Source of the DNA: JBLUOA01 sp048060095
GTDB lineage: Bacteria > Pseudomonadota > Alphaproteobacteria > Rhodobacterales > Rhodobacteraceae
Direction: 5' to 3'
DNA: 64,000 bases
NCBI RefSeq assembly: GCF_048060095.1
Contig: NZ_JBLUOA010000005.1
Span: 88,561 to 152,560 of the forward strand
In this document: positions 6,799 through 14,771 of the stretch, in pieces
Numbering within the stretch: position 1 is the stretch's first letter
Layout: each line of letters begins with the position of its first letter
Notes under the pieces: model-generated
What the model saw: only the letters and a program-made list of their open reading frames with translations
The model's database searches: none
What the model was told of the DNA's origin: nothing
Translations under genes and position numbers: made by a program

Positions 6799-8211
6799 AT
6801 GGATCTAGGGAAACAACTGAATGATTGGAACACAGACTCTCGGGTCCGCGGCGACCTGAACTATATCGACGTCATTGCAAACAGTATTCCGCGAGCTCTT
6901 GATGAAGGCGTTTTCGATTTGGTTGGGCAATCCGACTTCGAAGTCGGAATGAACAACTTCGCTGCAAGCTTGATGTACTTTTACGCGAGCAACTCACAGT
7001 TTCGGACCAATTCGTGGACTGTTAAAGAGCTCGGACAAGGCGGGCGAGAACGTACACTAAGAATTAATGCTGAGCCATTTTGCGCGGCAAAGAGCGTTCC
7101 GTTGCCCCCTAGAAATTCAAACAGCCAACTGGTCGATTGGCATCCGATGGATTCCTTTAAAGCACGAGTGAATGCGGCTCTTCTTACATTCGACCACGTC
7201 CTAGTTATAGACCCCTGCCCGAGGGTCTTCCGCTGGGCCACCGGATCATGGATCAATTCCGCCGGAATCGTCGGGAATGCACACGATTTCCAATCCACGC
7301 GATCAGTGCCTCTAGACTATGAAAAGCCTTTTTCACACGAACTTGAGGACCATGACATACTAGCGTTGGAGCGTTGGTTGAAGTTTTGCCGCGACTATAA
7401 GCTATTCTTCCAGGCCGGAAGATTGTTCGCAGCGCCAGATCGATATCCCGACTGGCTGATCCCTTACAAATCTGGAGAAGAAGCCGACAAGCCAAAATAT
7501 GGAGAATTTGAGAGAATTCTATCTAGCCCAATCAACGAGCTTTCAGAGCCGATGTTCTTGCGGTTCCAGTCTCAGGATTGGGGTGCAGAAAATAGTGATG
7601 AATTGCTCAGACAAGTCTTCTGGCAAAGCCACTACCTTGGAAATGGATCAATAAGTGTTGAATCTATGGAAAGAGCAGATTGGCTTGTCTCGCAGCTAGG
7701 CGGAATTAATGACGAATTGGGAGAAGTCACGGATGCTTCCCTATCGATTGCTAGCCACATCTTCAAGCTTCGATACGGTCTTTGCTTGGAAGGTATAACG
7801 CCCAATGAAATTTTGAATGTGTCTTCGTCTGACGAGATCATCTCGATCTTGAGAAGCTGTGTTAGAGATGTGGGAGAACTTTCGCTTCTGAGTTCAAGGG
7901 AGTTTGATGAGCAGGTAGGAGTTCTATCAGACAAATTTGAGGAATTTGAGTCGAAGGTCGATGAACTCAGAGCTTCTTCCAACTTTCTATCTGGTGTCTT
8001 CGTGCCAAGCCGTGACTCTGGGCTGGCCGCAATCGGAGCTGGCGCATCAACTTTCATGACTGCAGCTGAGGCAAACGTGATACTTTGGGCGGGGCTTGGT
8101 GCACTATTTCCGCTAGCAGCGATGCTGCCCTTTCATATCTCACGTGGTGTTGAGAAGCATAAAGTCTCTGCGCGAGCTAACACTCTTCTTACGCGCTTGA
8201 ATGCAAACTAA
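6799..8211 (+). CDS. Unrecognised island protein with C-terminal membrane segment
   Basis: About 470 residues from ATG 6799; a GTG at 6769 would add 10 residues but has a poorly placed ribosome site. I recognise no family. Residues 1-360 look soluble and mixed alpha/beta with many aromatic residues. About 365-405 is acidic and predicted coiled coil (FDEQVGVLSDKFEEFESKVDEL). Residues about 410-447 are hydrophobic, with one or two membrane passes, followed by a short basic tail. AT-richer than the chromosome, it stands alone between HigBA and the mobilization genes, a common position for single-gene defence or exclusion functions; that role is inference. Confidence 0.75.
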   Translation: MDLGKQLNDWNTDSRVRGDLNYIDVIANSIPRALDEGVFDLVGQSDFEVGMNNFAASLMYFYASNSQFRTNSWTVKELGQGGRERTLRINAEPFCAAKSVPLPPRNSNSQLVDWHPMDSFKARVNAALLTFDHVLVIDPCPRVFRWATGSWINSAGIVGNAHDFQSTRSVPLDYEKPFSHELEDHDILALERWLKFCRDYKLFFQAGRLFAAPDRYPDWLIPYKSGEEADKPKYGEFERILSSPINELSEPMFLRFQSQDWGAENSDELLRQVFWQSHYLGNGSISVESMERADWLVSQLGGINDELGEVTDASLSIASHIFKLRYGLCLEGITPNEILNVSSSDEIISILRSCVRDVGELSLLSSREFDEQVGVLSDKFEEFESKVDELRASSNFLSGVFVPSRDSGLAAIGAGASTFMTAAEANVILWAGLGALFPLAAMLPFHISRGVEKHKVSARANTLLTRLNAN

Positions 8212-8401
8212 ATTCCTCGAAAGGGACGAAAGAACGCCGTTTTGGCTACATTTCTAACATCCTTCCCGCGCCCTTTAGTGTATTAAAGTTTTGGTTGGTT
8301 TTTGCAGTTTCGTCGACGCCCAGAAAACATCCCAGTTTGCAGAAAGACGACTTCGGAGCAACTGTGGTTTTGCTTCGCACTGCCGGGACCATGCTTAACC
8401 C

Positions 8402-9955
8402 CTAGTGCCTCAACCCCCGCTCCGCATGGGCCTCCTGGCTGTCTAGCTGTCCCTCAATCTCTCGGCGGCGGCCTTCGCTAAGGTCAAGCTCTGCTGCAAG
8501 CTCTCGTCCAGCGTCTTGTAGCTCGCTTCGTCGTTCAGCAATCCGTTCAAGGCCTTCATGGATGCGGCTTGTGAACGAATGAGCAAGGTCACGCAGTCTT
8601 TCAAGCCAGCCAGTTCCTTCTCGATCCTGCCGGTCGAGCGTGTCTCCAAGGCGGTCAAATCCTTCGCGGAGGCTTCTGAGGCCATCACCAACCGCTCGAC
8701 GCAGGCGAGCAAGTCGCGTTCCAAGGCTGTCAGTTGGGTCATCTAGTCCTCCTCGATCCGAATGCAGGTGACGGTCTGTCCGCCCATCGTGCAGGTGCGC
8801 AGCCGCGTCTTCGACGGGTCCAGGATCAGCCACGTCCCCTCGGGCCGTTCGATCCGCTTCAGGCCCAGCTCCGTCAGTTCCGAGCGTGTCAGATGCACCG
8901 TCCAGAAAAAGCTCGCGACCATCATCGAGGCGATCCCCGTCAGCACCATCCCCGCGATCAGCCAGGGCGAGATCGTCAGCCAAAGGCGGATCGATCTCAG
9001 CCGCGTCTCGAACAGGCTCGCTGTCTCGGCCTGAAAGCGGCGCGTATCGCTCGCGATGGTATGCTGCGCGGCGCCCACAATGTTCTTCAAATCGTTCCTG
9101 AAGCTTTTGAGCTGGGACGAGATCGAGGCGACGTGATCTGCCCTGATCGTGTCGAGTTCCGCGTTCAGTTTCTCGCTCAACCGGGTCGACTTGCCAGTCT
9201 TCATGGAAAATCTCTCCTTTCAACCGCCAGCGCTCGCCCGTGTCGGGGTCGCGGGCGGTGATGTAGGCCTTGCCGGTGCGCGGCAGGTCGAAGCCCGCGT
9301 CGGTGAGTGCGTCGATCATGGTTGTGCGGTCCGTGATGAGCCCGACGTCGATCTGATCCTGTATCCAAGCGTGCAGCTCGTCCCGGCCTTGGGCGCGGGC
9401 TGGGGCCTCTATGATGTCGCGGACCTCTTGCGCGCGCTCCACATCCATCGGATCGGCCCAGCCGTGGCGCTGGTTAATCACGTCCCGCAGGCTGTCATAG
9501 GCGTCCTGGTAGCCCGGCGGTGCAATGTTGAGGCTCTTGCCCGTCGTCAGCTCCAGGCGCGGCGTGCAGAAATGAAGCTCGACCCGGCCTTCGTGGCGAT
9601 GGCGGACCCAGAGCACCTCATATTGCTCAGGGTCCAGCCCCGCGAAGGCCAGCCGCTCGAACCCGTCCATGACCTCGGCCTGCTGGTCCTCGGTCGGGGC
9701 GTCGCTGTCGGCGAAGCTGATTACGCCCGCACGGTAGGTCCATTGGTGGCGGCTGGCGTCGATCAGGGCCTCCGTGCGCTCGGGGTTGCCACGCAGGACC
9801 TCGGGCAAAGGATCGCGCGTGACGGTCTTGGGCAGGCCGTGATCGTCGCGGATCAGATCGCGGTTGCCGTCATAAGCCAGCACGCGCTCGGCCACGAGGT
9901 AGCCGACCGGCCCCGCGCCCGCGCCTTTGCCGTTGGGAAAGAACTTGATCAGCAC
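8402..9955 (-). CDS. mobA: Relaxase/mobilization nuclease MobA
   Basis: A 517-residue relaxase of the plasmid-mobilization type. The N-terminal nuclease region (about 1-180) has MLIKFFPNGKGAGAGPVGYL, a HQWTYRAGVISFAD block and the metal-binding motif RHRHEGRVELHF, comparable to the MbeA/MobA motif. The C-terminal 250 residues are charged, repetitive in Asp/Arg and probably disordered, which is where two other genes are encoded in another frame. It nicks and covalently holds the transferred strand at oriT. Its start overlaps the end of mobC by seven bases. Confidence 0.9.
   Translation of the reverse strand: MLIKFFPNGKGAGAGPVGYLVAERVLAYDGNRDLIRDDHGLPKTVTRDPLPEVLRGNPERTEALIDASRHQWTYRAGVISFADSDAPTEDQQAEVMDGFERLAFAGLDPEQYEVLWVRHRHEGRVELHFCTPRLELTTGKSLNIAPPGYQDAYDSLRDVINQRHGWADPMDVERAQEVRDIIEAPARAQGRDELHAWIQDQIDVGLITDRTTMIDALTDAGFDLPRTGKAYITARDPDTGERWRLKGEIFHEDWQVDPVERETERGTRHDQGRSRRLDLVPAQKLQERFEEHCGRRAAYHRERYAPLSGRDSEPVRDAAEIDPPLADDLALADRGDGADGDRLDDGRELFLDGASDTLGTDGAGPEADRTARGDVADPGPVEDAAAHLHDGRTDRHLHSDRGGLDDPTDSLGTRLARLRRAVGDGLRSLREGFDRLGDTLDRQDREGTGWLERLRDLAHSFTSRIHEGLERIAERRSELQDAGRELAAELDLSEGRRREIEGQLDSQEAHAERGLRH
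8443..8742 (-). CDS. mobD: MobD-like protein nested inside mobA
   Basis: Ninety-nine residues, fully inside mobA in a different frame. The sequence is almost entirely helical (MTQLTALERDLLACVERLV, later LKDCVTLLIRSQAAS and ESLQQSLTLAKAAAERLR), like MbeD/MobD of ColE1-type plasmids. A GAGGAGG ribosome site lies six bases before the ATG, and the start follows the stop of the mobB-like gene with no gap. That placement and ribosome site support real expression. Confidence 0.75.
   Translation of the reverse strand: MTQLTALERDLLACVERLVMASEASAKDLTALETRSTGRIEKELAGLKDCVTLLIRSQAASMKALNGLLNDEASYKTLDESLQQSLTLAKAAAERLRDS
8743..9204 (-). CDS. mobB: MobB-like membrane mobilization protein nested inside mobA
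   Basis: One hundred fifty-three residues, wholly within mobA and in the same alternate frame as the mobD-like gene. The N-terminal 75 residues are helical and charged; a membrane segment at about 80-105 (WLTISPWLIAGMVLTGIASMMVASFFW) is followed by a compact domain with LILDPSKTRLRTC. This matches MobB/MbeB proteins that tether the relaxosome to the membrane. GAAAGGAGAG precedes the ATG with ideal spacing, so it is not a chance ORF. Confidence 0.78.
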   Translation of the reverse strand: MKTGKSTRLSEKLNAELDTIRADHVASISSQLKSFRNDLKNIVGAAQHTIASDTRRFQAETASLFETRLRSIRLWLTISPWLIAGMVLTGIASMMVASFFWTVHLTRSELTELGLKRIERPEGTWLILDPSKTRLRTCTMGGQTVTCIRIEED

Positions 9956-10422
9956 TGCCGCGCCTTATCGAGGAGCGCGGCGAGCTGGCGTTCTACCACC
10001 ACAAGGCGGCGCGCGACGGTCAGCGTATCGAGGTCTGCGCGCCCGACTTTCATGGCGTGGTTCAGCCAGCGGGCGATCTGGTTGAGGTTGCCGCCGATGC
10101 GCCCAACGGCCAGCACTAGCGCCGGATCGACGCGCGGGACGGGCTTGCGACGGCGGGCCTCAGTGAGGCCAAGCGCCTCGCGCAGAAGCGTCGAGGCAGG
10201 CAGGCCAGCGGCCTCGGCCTTAGCGCGCAGCTGGGCCTTCTCGGACGCGGTGCAGCGGAAGACAAAGGTCTCGCTCAGCGGCTCTTTGGCGGGGGCTTTG
10301 CCCGCGCCGGTGGGGTTCGAAGGGGAGGCTTGCCGCCCCTCGCAAGGTCCTGTGTCGTCGGCGCAGCCGTATGACATGGGTCGCCTTGCTGTTTGCGCTT
10401 CGGTCCGATCATTGGTGCTCAT
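9949..10422 (-). CDS. mobC: MobC relaxosome accessory protein
   Basis: One hundred fifty-seven residues. After a variable N-terminus comes a ribbon-helix-helix-like part (SETFVFRCTASEKAQLRAKAEAAGL, then STLLREALGL) and the characteristic MobC helix RIGGNLNQIARWLNHA near residues 105-120. It binds oriT and helps MobA open the strands. Its ATG overlaps the stop of the upstream rep gene (ATGA), and it overlaps mobA downstream, forming a tight operon. Confidence 0.92.
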   Translation of the reverse strand: MSTNDRTEAQTARRPMSYGCADDTGPCEGRQASPSNPTGAGKAPAKEPLSETFVFRCTASEKAQLRAKAEAAGLPASTLLREALGLTEARRRKPVPRVDPALVLAVGRIGGNLNQIARWLNHAMKVGRADLDTLTVARRLVVVERQLAALLDKARQC

Positions 10423-11273
10423 GATCTGAGGTCCGCCGCCTGAATTTGCGCCTGCGTCACCAGCTCAGCGGCCAAGAGCGCGTCCATCTGGCCGGGTGTG
10501 ATGTGACGGCAAAGCGGATGCTTGTCCGTGACCCAGTTCGCCAACCCTGCCAGCATCTCGGCTTCCTTGGCCTTCGCCTCTTCGCGGTTCTTGGTGATGT
10601 CCTCCACGTAGGCACGCCACCGTCCCGACTTGAACCAGTTGTCCGAGAAACAGACCTTGGATCGGGTGAAGCCTGCGCTCTCGCTGGCGTAGGCCTTCAC
10701 TGCCTGCAACAGGTCTTCGGCCACCGTACCAGCGTCCAGGATGTCTCTGATCTGCCCGAGACACTCAGCCTTCCCGCGCAGGCGGTCGGGAGGATAGGCG
10801 GCCAAGACCTTCTCGGCTTCTTCATCCTCCGCCGCCACGCGCTCGCGCGTAGGAGGTTTAAGGATGGTTTTAGGATGGTTTGGGGGCCGTGGTGGCCCCG
10901 GTACCCCGGCCACTGTGGCCCCCGTTCCGGGTCCAGTCTGGACGGGGTCCACTGTGGCCCCCGTCTCAATATCGGGCTCGGCGGTCAGTTCCAGCGCCTC
11001 AATCCGAGCCAGATCAATCCGGTAAACGACGGTGAACCCGTTCTTGCACCCACGCGCACCTGTTTCGACCAGGATGCCTTCCTTCAGGAAGTCACGGATC
11101 GTGCGCTTGACCGTGGTCTCCCCCAGTTCCGTATGCCGCTGGATCGTCCCCTTCGAACACCAGATGCCGGACCCATCATCAGACGCTTTGTCAGCAAGAA
11201 ACATGATGATCTGCTTGCGCGTCGCACTCCCGAACTTCCGTTCGGCGCACGCATTCGCAACCCGCCAACTCAT
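10419..11273 (-). CDS. Helix-turn-helix replication-like protein
   Basis: A protein of 284 residues. The N-terminal 90 residues form a winged helix of the HTH_36/replication-initiator type (KQIIMFLADKASDDGSGIWCSKGTIQRHTELGETTVKRTIRDFLKEG). A Pro/Gly/Thr-rich linker (about 110-150) is followed by a helical C-terminal half, FSDNWFKSGRWRAYVEDI. Proteins with this layout commonly accompany mob genes on alphaproteobacterial plasmids and are thought to act in replication. It starts the rep-mobC-mobA operon. An oriV is not identified; the region upstream (11274-11428) holds only integrase-type repeats that I can see. Confidence 0.7.
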   Translation of the reverse strand: MSWRVANACAERKFGSATRKQIIMFLADKASDDGSGIWCSKGTIQRHTELGETTVKRTIRDFLKEGILVETGARGCKNGFTVVYRIDLARIEALELTAEPDIETGATVDPVQTGPGTGATVAGVPGPPRPPNHPKTILKPPTRERVAAEDEEAEKVLAAYPPDRLRGKAECLGQIRDILDAGTVAEDLLQAVKAYASESAGFTRSKVCFSDNWFKSGRWRAYVEDITKNREEAKAKEAEMLAGLANWVTDKHPLCRHITPGQMDALLAAELVTQAQIQAADLRS

Positions 11274-11306
11274 CGGATGGCCTCAAATGCCACACAGACG
11301 TGCGAA

Positions 11307-11328
11307 TTTTGTACAGGTTTTGTACGAG
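11307..11328. promoter_or_regulatory. Candidate integrase arm-type sites, right end
   Basis: Two overlapping words, TTTTGTACAGG (11307-11317) and GGTTTTGTACGAG (11316-11328), match in sequence and orientation the words at 247-281 near the left end. They lie about 100 bp inside the right att copy. They may also sit in the rep promoter region, so integrase binding could influence rep-mob transcription. Confidence 0.5.
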
Positions 11329-11428
11329 ATTTCGCCCGTTTTCGGGGAATTCGGTGGAAAACCATACGGGCGTTTCTGCACGCTTCCGCAGAACCCATTG
11401 CAAATAAGTCATATTTTTCAGGCAGTTT

Positions 11429-11475
11429 TGGCGACCCCGGCAGGATTCGAACCTGCAACCTGCCCCTTAGGAGGG
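11429..11475 (-). repeat. Right attachment site within tRNA-Arg
   Basis: Identical to 154-200. It covers the tRNA from its encoded CCA to the anticodon loop, so strand exchange within it leaves tRNA-Arg intact. Integration at the 3' side of a tRNA is the common target choice of tyrosine integrases. Confidence 0.95.
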
Positions 11476-11505
11476 GGCTGCTCTATCCAGTTGAGCCACG
11501 GGGCC
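11429..11505 (-). tRNA. tRNA-Arg(CCU)
   Basis: Seventy-seven bases fold into a complete cloverleaf with CCA encoded. The acceptor pairs are GGCCCCG with CGGGGUC, the D arm is GGCUCAACUGGAUAGAGC, the anticodon stem GCCCC/GGGGC encloses CUCCUAA with anticodon CCU (11469-11471), and the T arm is GCAGG/CCUGC. It reads AGG codons, a rare arginine codon in GC-rich genomes. It is the integration target of the island. Confidence 0.97.
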
Positions 11506-11604
11506 GTCCGACCGGGATAGCGTTTCGGGTTGCTGGGCGCAATTGTGCTCTGGCCGGATCGGTGAAATTGGCTAATCTCATCGCGAACCAGCAGGAGCGC
11601 CGGG

Positions 11605-13599
11605 GTGAAAACCGTCACTGACCTACCGCACGCGATCACGGATGACATGGATATGCCGATCCACCTGCCGGACGGCAGGCGCCTGTCTGCGCGGGTTTGG
11701 ATACCGGAAAGCGCGCAGACCAATCCGGTGCCTGCGATCCTCGAATACCTGCCCTATCGCAAATCCGATGGCACGATCCTGCGTGACCAGCTGATGCACC
11801 CCTATCTGGCCGGGCATGGCTATGCCTGTGTCCGGGTGGACCGGCGCGGTTGCGGCGATAGCGAGGGTGTATTTGACGACGAGTATTCCGAACAGGAGCT
11901 TCAGGACGGCGTCGACATCCTCCACTGGATCGCCGGGCAGCCGTGGTGCGACGGCAATATCGGGATGCAGGGGATTTCCTGGGGCGGCTTCAACAGCCTG
12001 CAAATCGCAGCCCGCGCGCCGAAGACCTTGAAGGCGGTCATCACCATCGGATCGACGGTGGATCGGTTTGCCGACGACATCCACTACAAGGGCGGGGTTC
12101 AGCTTGGCGAAAATATCGGCTGGGCGGCGACAGCGATGTCTTGGAACGCCTCGCCGCCCGATCCGCAAATCGTCGGGGACGCATGCCGCGCGATGTGGCT
12201 GGAGCGGTTGGAGGCCACGCCGCCCCTTGGCCAGATTTGGCAGGAGCATCCGACCCGCGACAGCTATTGGCAACACGGCTCGGTCTGCGAAGAATACAGC
12301 GCAATCAAGGTGCCCGTACTGGCGCTCGGCGGGTTGCATGATGGCTATCGCAACACGATGGCGCATCTGGTCGAAAATCTGTCCGTTCCGGTCAAGGGGA
12401 TCGCCGGGCCGTGGAACCACAAATATCCGTTTATGTCTGGGATCGGCCCCTCTATCGGTTTTCTGCAAGAGGCGCTTCGTTGGTATGATCGCTGGTTGAA
12501 GGGCGTCGAAACAGGCGTTGAGAATGACCCCGCCTACCGCGCGTGGCTGATGGACAGTATTCCACCGCAAGAGACTCTGGACCACCACCCCGGCCGTTGG
12601 GTGGCCGAGGATGACTGGCCATCGAAATCGATTGAAACCCACACACTTTCCCTTGGTGACGGCACGCTTGGACAGGCGGAGCCTTTCGCGGTTACGGTCC
12701 CCTATGACCTATCCTGCGGACAAGCGGCGGGTGAGTATTTCCCGTTCGGCTTCGGCCCCGGAGAGCTTCCCGGTGATCAGTCGGCGGACGACGCAGTGTC
12801 TGCCTGTTTCGACAGCGACATCGTGGAGGGCGATACGGACATCATCGGCGCGCCGACAGTCCGCTTGACGGTCGCAGCCGACCGCCCGGCAGCGCAGATT
12901 ATCGTGCGGCTGACGGACTTGCGCCCCGACGGCAGTTCTGCCCTGATCAGCCGGGGAATACTGAACCTCAGGCATCGCAACGGGTTTGATCGGCTCGACC
13001 CGATCCAACCGGACGAGGTGATGGACGTGTGCGTAACCCTCGACCAAGCCGCCTACCGCCTGCCTGCCGACCACCGCCTTCGTGTCGCGGTTTCGTCAAG
13101 CTACTGGCCGTTCCTGTGGCCCGAGGCAGAGCCGGTTACACTGACCCTGACCGCCGGCAATTTGGAAATTCCAGTGCGCCCGAGGACAGAGGGTCACGAA
13201 TGCACTTTCCCAGACCCGGAGGCCGCCCGCCCCCGACGCAGAAAATGCTTACGCGAAGGGCACGAGGCCAAGACCCAGCACACCGATCCGGTGAATGACG
13301 TGACCACGCTGACGATAGAAGCCGACCACGGACGGCATGAAGATCAGGAGTCCGGGCTTATTACCGAAAGCGCGTTGCGAGAGAACTGGGCAATCGGGGC
13401 CGATGATCCAACCACTGCCAGCGTCCGAATTGAGTGGAGCCGCGGTATGGCCCGTGGCGATTGGGCAGTTTCAACAAAGTTGCTGACAGAGATGCACGGA
13501 GATCAGGCACATTTTCACGTCACCCAGCACCTTCAGGCGTTTGAGGGTGACGCGCTCGTGTTCGAGCGGACTTTCAAGTCAAAAACGCCGCGCGCCTGA
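11605..13599 (+). CDS. CocE/NonD-family alpha/beta hydrolase
   Basis: A 664-residue enzyme of the X-Pro dipeptidyl-peptidase/cocaine-esterase family. The nucleophile Ser125 is in GISWGG, the acid Asp lies in LGGLHDGY and the base His in GPWNHKYP. Residues about 380-540 form the C-terminal jelly-roll typical of the family. A further 120 residues follow, making it somewhat long. It hydrolyses esters or N-terminal X-Pro amides; the substrate cannot be told. GTG 11605 is chosen because a CAGGAG site sits eight bases upstream. It is the first gene to the right of the island. Confidence 0.88.
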   Translation: MKTVTDLPHAITDDMDMPIHLPDGRRLSARVWIPESAQTNPVPAILEYLPYRKSDGTILRDQLMHPYLAGHGYACVRVDRRGCGDSEGVFDDEYSEQELQDGVDILHWIAGQPWCDGNIGMQGISWGGFNSLQIAARAPKTLKAVITIGSTVDRFADDIHYKGGVQLGENIGWAATAMSWNASPPDPQIVGDACRAMWLERLEATPPLGQIWQEHPTRDSYWQHGSVCEEYSAIKVPVLALGGLHDGYRNTMAHLVENLSVPVKGIAGPWNHKYPFMSGIGPSIGFLQEALRWYDRWLKGVETGVENDPAYRAWLMDSIPPQETLDHHPGRWVAEDDWPSKSIETHTLSLGDGTLGQAEPFAVTVPYDLSCGQAAGEYFPFGFGPGELPGDQSADDAVSACFDSDIVEGDTDIIGAPTVRLTVAADRPAAQIIVRLTDLRPDGSSALISRGILNLRHRNGFDRLDPIQPDEVMDVCVTLDQAAYRLPADHRLRVAVSSSYWPFLWPEAEPVTLTLTAGNLEIPVRPRTEGHECTFPDPEAARPRRRKCLREGHEAKTQHTDPVNDVTTLTIEADHGRHEDQESGLITESALRENWAIGADDPTTASVRIEWSRGMARGDWAVSTKLLTEMHGDQAHFHVTQHLQAFEGDALVFERTFKSKTPRA

Positions 13600-13606
13600 C
13601 CCAACT

Positions 13607-14635
13607 CTAGCGCTTCAGCGTTGCGCCAAACTGGATCTTTGGCGACAGCTCTACCCGACCTTCGGTTTCCGCGTTTTCGGCACGGCGTGCGATGATCTCT
13701 GCCGCTTTGCGCCCGGTCTCCGCGCGACCGGCGTCCATTGTGGCCAATTGAATCGGCAGGCCGTCCAGCAGCTCCGTTCCGTTAAAACCGGCCAACCCAA
13801 TCTGGCCCGGCACGTCGATCCCTTGGTCGAGGCAATATAGCAGCCCACCGGCACCGATCATGTCGTTTGAATAATAGAGGAAATCGAGGTCTTCCGTCCG
13901 CGTCAGGATGGTTTCCGTCATCTCCCGCCCTTTTGCGAGGGACGATCCACCCGAATAAAACTCCTGATCCGCGACTTCCAGCCCGTCTTTGGCGAGCGCT
14001 TCGGTGAAACCTTCAAACCGTTTCCGCGCACGGTGGTCGAGCGGCATCTTGGTGCCGAGGAACCCGATCCGCTCATACCCCGCCTTGGCAATTGCCTGCG
14101 CCATCATGCGGCCCGCGCGGCGGTGGGAAATCCCGACCATCGCATCGACCGGCGTGCCGTCGACATCCATAATCTCTACCACCGGAATGTCAGCGTTCTT
14201 CAGCATCGCACGCGCGGCATCGGTATGTTCCAGACCCGCGATAATAACGCCCGATGGCCGCCAGGACAGCATCTCGTAAAGAACCGACTCTTCCTTTTCG
14301 GGCAGGTAGTTTGTCAGACCGACAACTGGTTGCAGCCCAGTGCCGTCCAGCACTTCGGAGACACCTGTCAGCACCTCAGGAAACACCATGTTCGACACGG
14401 ACGGAATGATGACCGCCACCAGATTGACCCGCTTTGACGCAAGGGCGCCCGCGATCTTGTTCGGCACGTAGCCCAGCGCCTTGGCCGCCGCCAGCACCTT
14501 TTGCCGTGTTGCATCGGACACATCGCCCCGGTTGCGTAGCACCCGCGACACGGTCATTTCGCTTACGCCGGAGGCTTCGGACACATCGCGCAGGGTTAGC
14601 GTGCGCTTCGCGGCTTCTTGGGGGGCCTGTTTCAT
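13607..14635 (-). CDS. LacI-family transcriptional regulator (GntR-like)
   Basis: A 342-residue protein with an N-terminal LacI helix-turn-helix (LTLRDVSEASGVSEMTVSRVLRN) and hinge helix (IAGALASKR), then a periplasmic-binding-like sugar domain (VNLVAVIIPSVSN through GIGLAGFNG-type strands). The overall sequence resembles the gluconate repressor GntR. The operator at 14714-14729 in front of it supports this and suggests autoregulation. No sugar-catabolic gene lies beside it, so the target genes are elsewhere or it acts on CocE, with which it is convergent. Confidence 0.9.
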   Translation of the reverse strand: MKQAPQEAAKRTLTLRDVSEASGVSEMTVSRVLRNRGDVSDATRQKVLAAAKALGYVPNKIAGALASKRVNLVAVIIPSVSNMVFPEVLTGVSEVLDGTGLQPVVGLTNYLPEKEESVLYEMLSWRPSGVIIAGLEHTDAARAMLKNADIPVVEIMDVDGTPVDAMVGISHRRAGRMMAQAIAKAGYERIGFLGTKMPLDHRARKRFEGFTEALAKDGLEVADQEFYSGGSSLAKGREMTETILTRTEDLDFLYYSNDMIGAGGLLYCLDQGIDVPGQIGLAGFNGTELLDGLPIQLATMDAGRAETGRKAAEIIARRAENAETEGRVELSPKIQFGATLKR

Positions 14636-14713
14636 GTCAATCCTGCTTCAATCAATGGCTTCGCCCTATTGTTAGCGCCAAACAAAGGCTTGTCCAATAG
14701 AGCAATTCACTCT

Positions 14714-14729
14714 ATGTTATCGCTAACAT
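14714..14729. promoter_or_regulatory. GntR-type operator
   Basis: Perfect palindrome ATGTTA-TCGC-TAACAT, 78 bp upstream of the LacI-family start. It has the form of the gluconate-repressor site ATGTTA-N4-TAACAT. A weaker relative, TTGTT-N7-AACAA at 14669-14685, lies between it and the gene, so the repressor could contact both and loop the promoter. Confidence 0.65.
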
Positions 14730-14771
14730 ATGGGAACGGAGACTCGCAGCCCCGCGCTGCGAGCTTCGCGC

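Larger units (their letters stand above)
154..11475. mobile_element. Mobilizable genomic island in tRNA-Arg(CCU)
   Basis: Bounded by identical 47-bp copies of the 3' part of tRNA-Arg at 154-200 and 11429-11475. The interior carries a tyrosine integrase next to the left end, an excisionase-like gene, an XRE regulator, a nuclease/SIR2/toxin-antitoxin cargo and a rep-mobC-mobA operon with nested mobB and mobD. There are no type IV secretion genes, so transfer would depend on a helper element. The cargo from about 3.4 to 8.2 kb is visibly poorer in G and C than the flanking chromosome. The classification as an integrative mobilizable element is inferred from these parts; excision has not been shown. 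Confidence 0.92.

Noticed and set aside
9149..10429. 426-residue open frame on the plus strand opposite mobA and mobC
   Set aside because: It mirrors two well-supported minus-strand genes in GC-rich sequence, has no family features and no good start.
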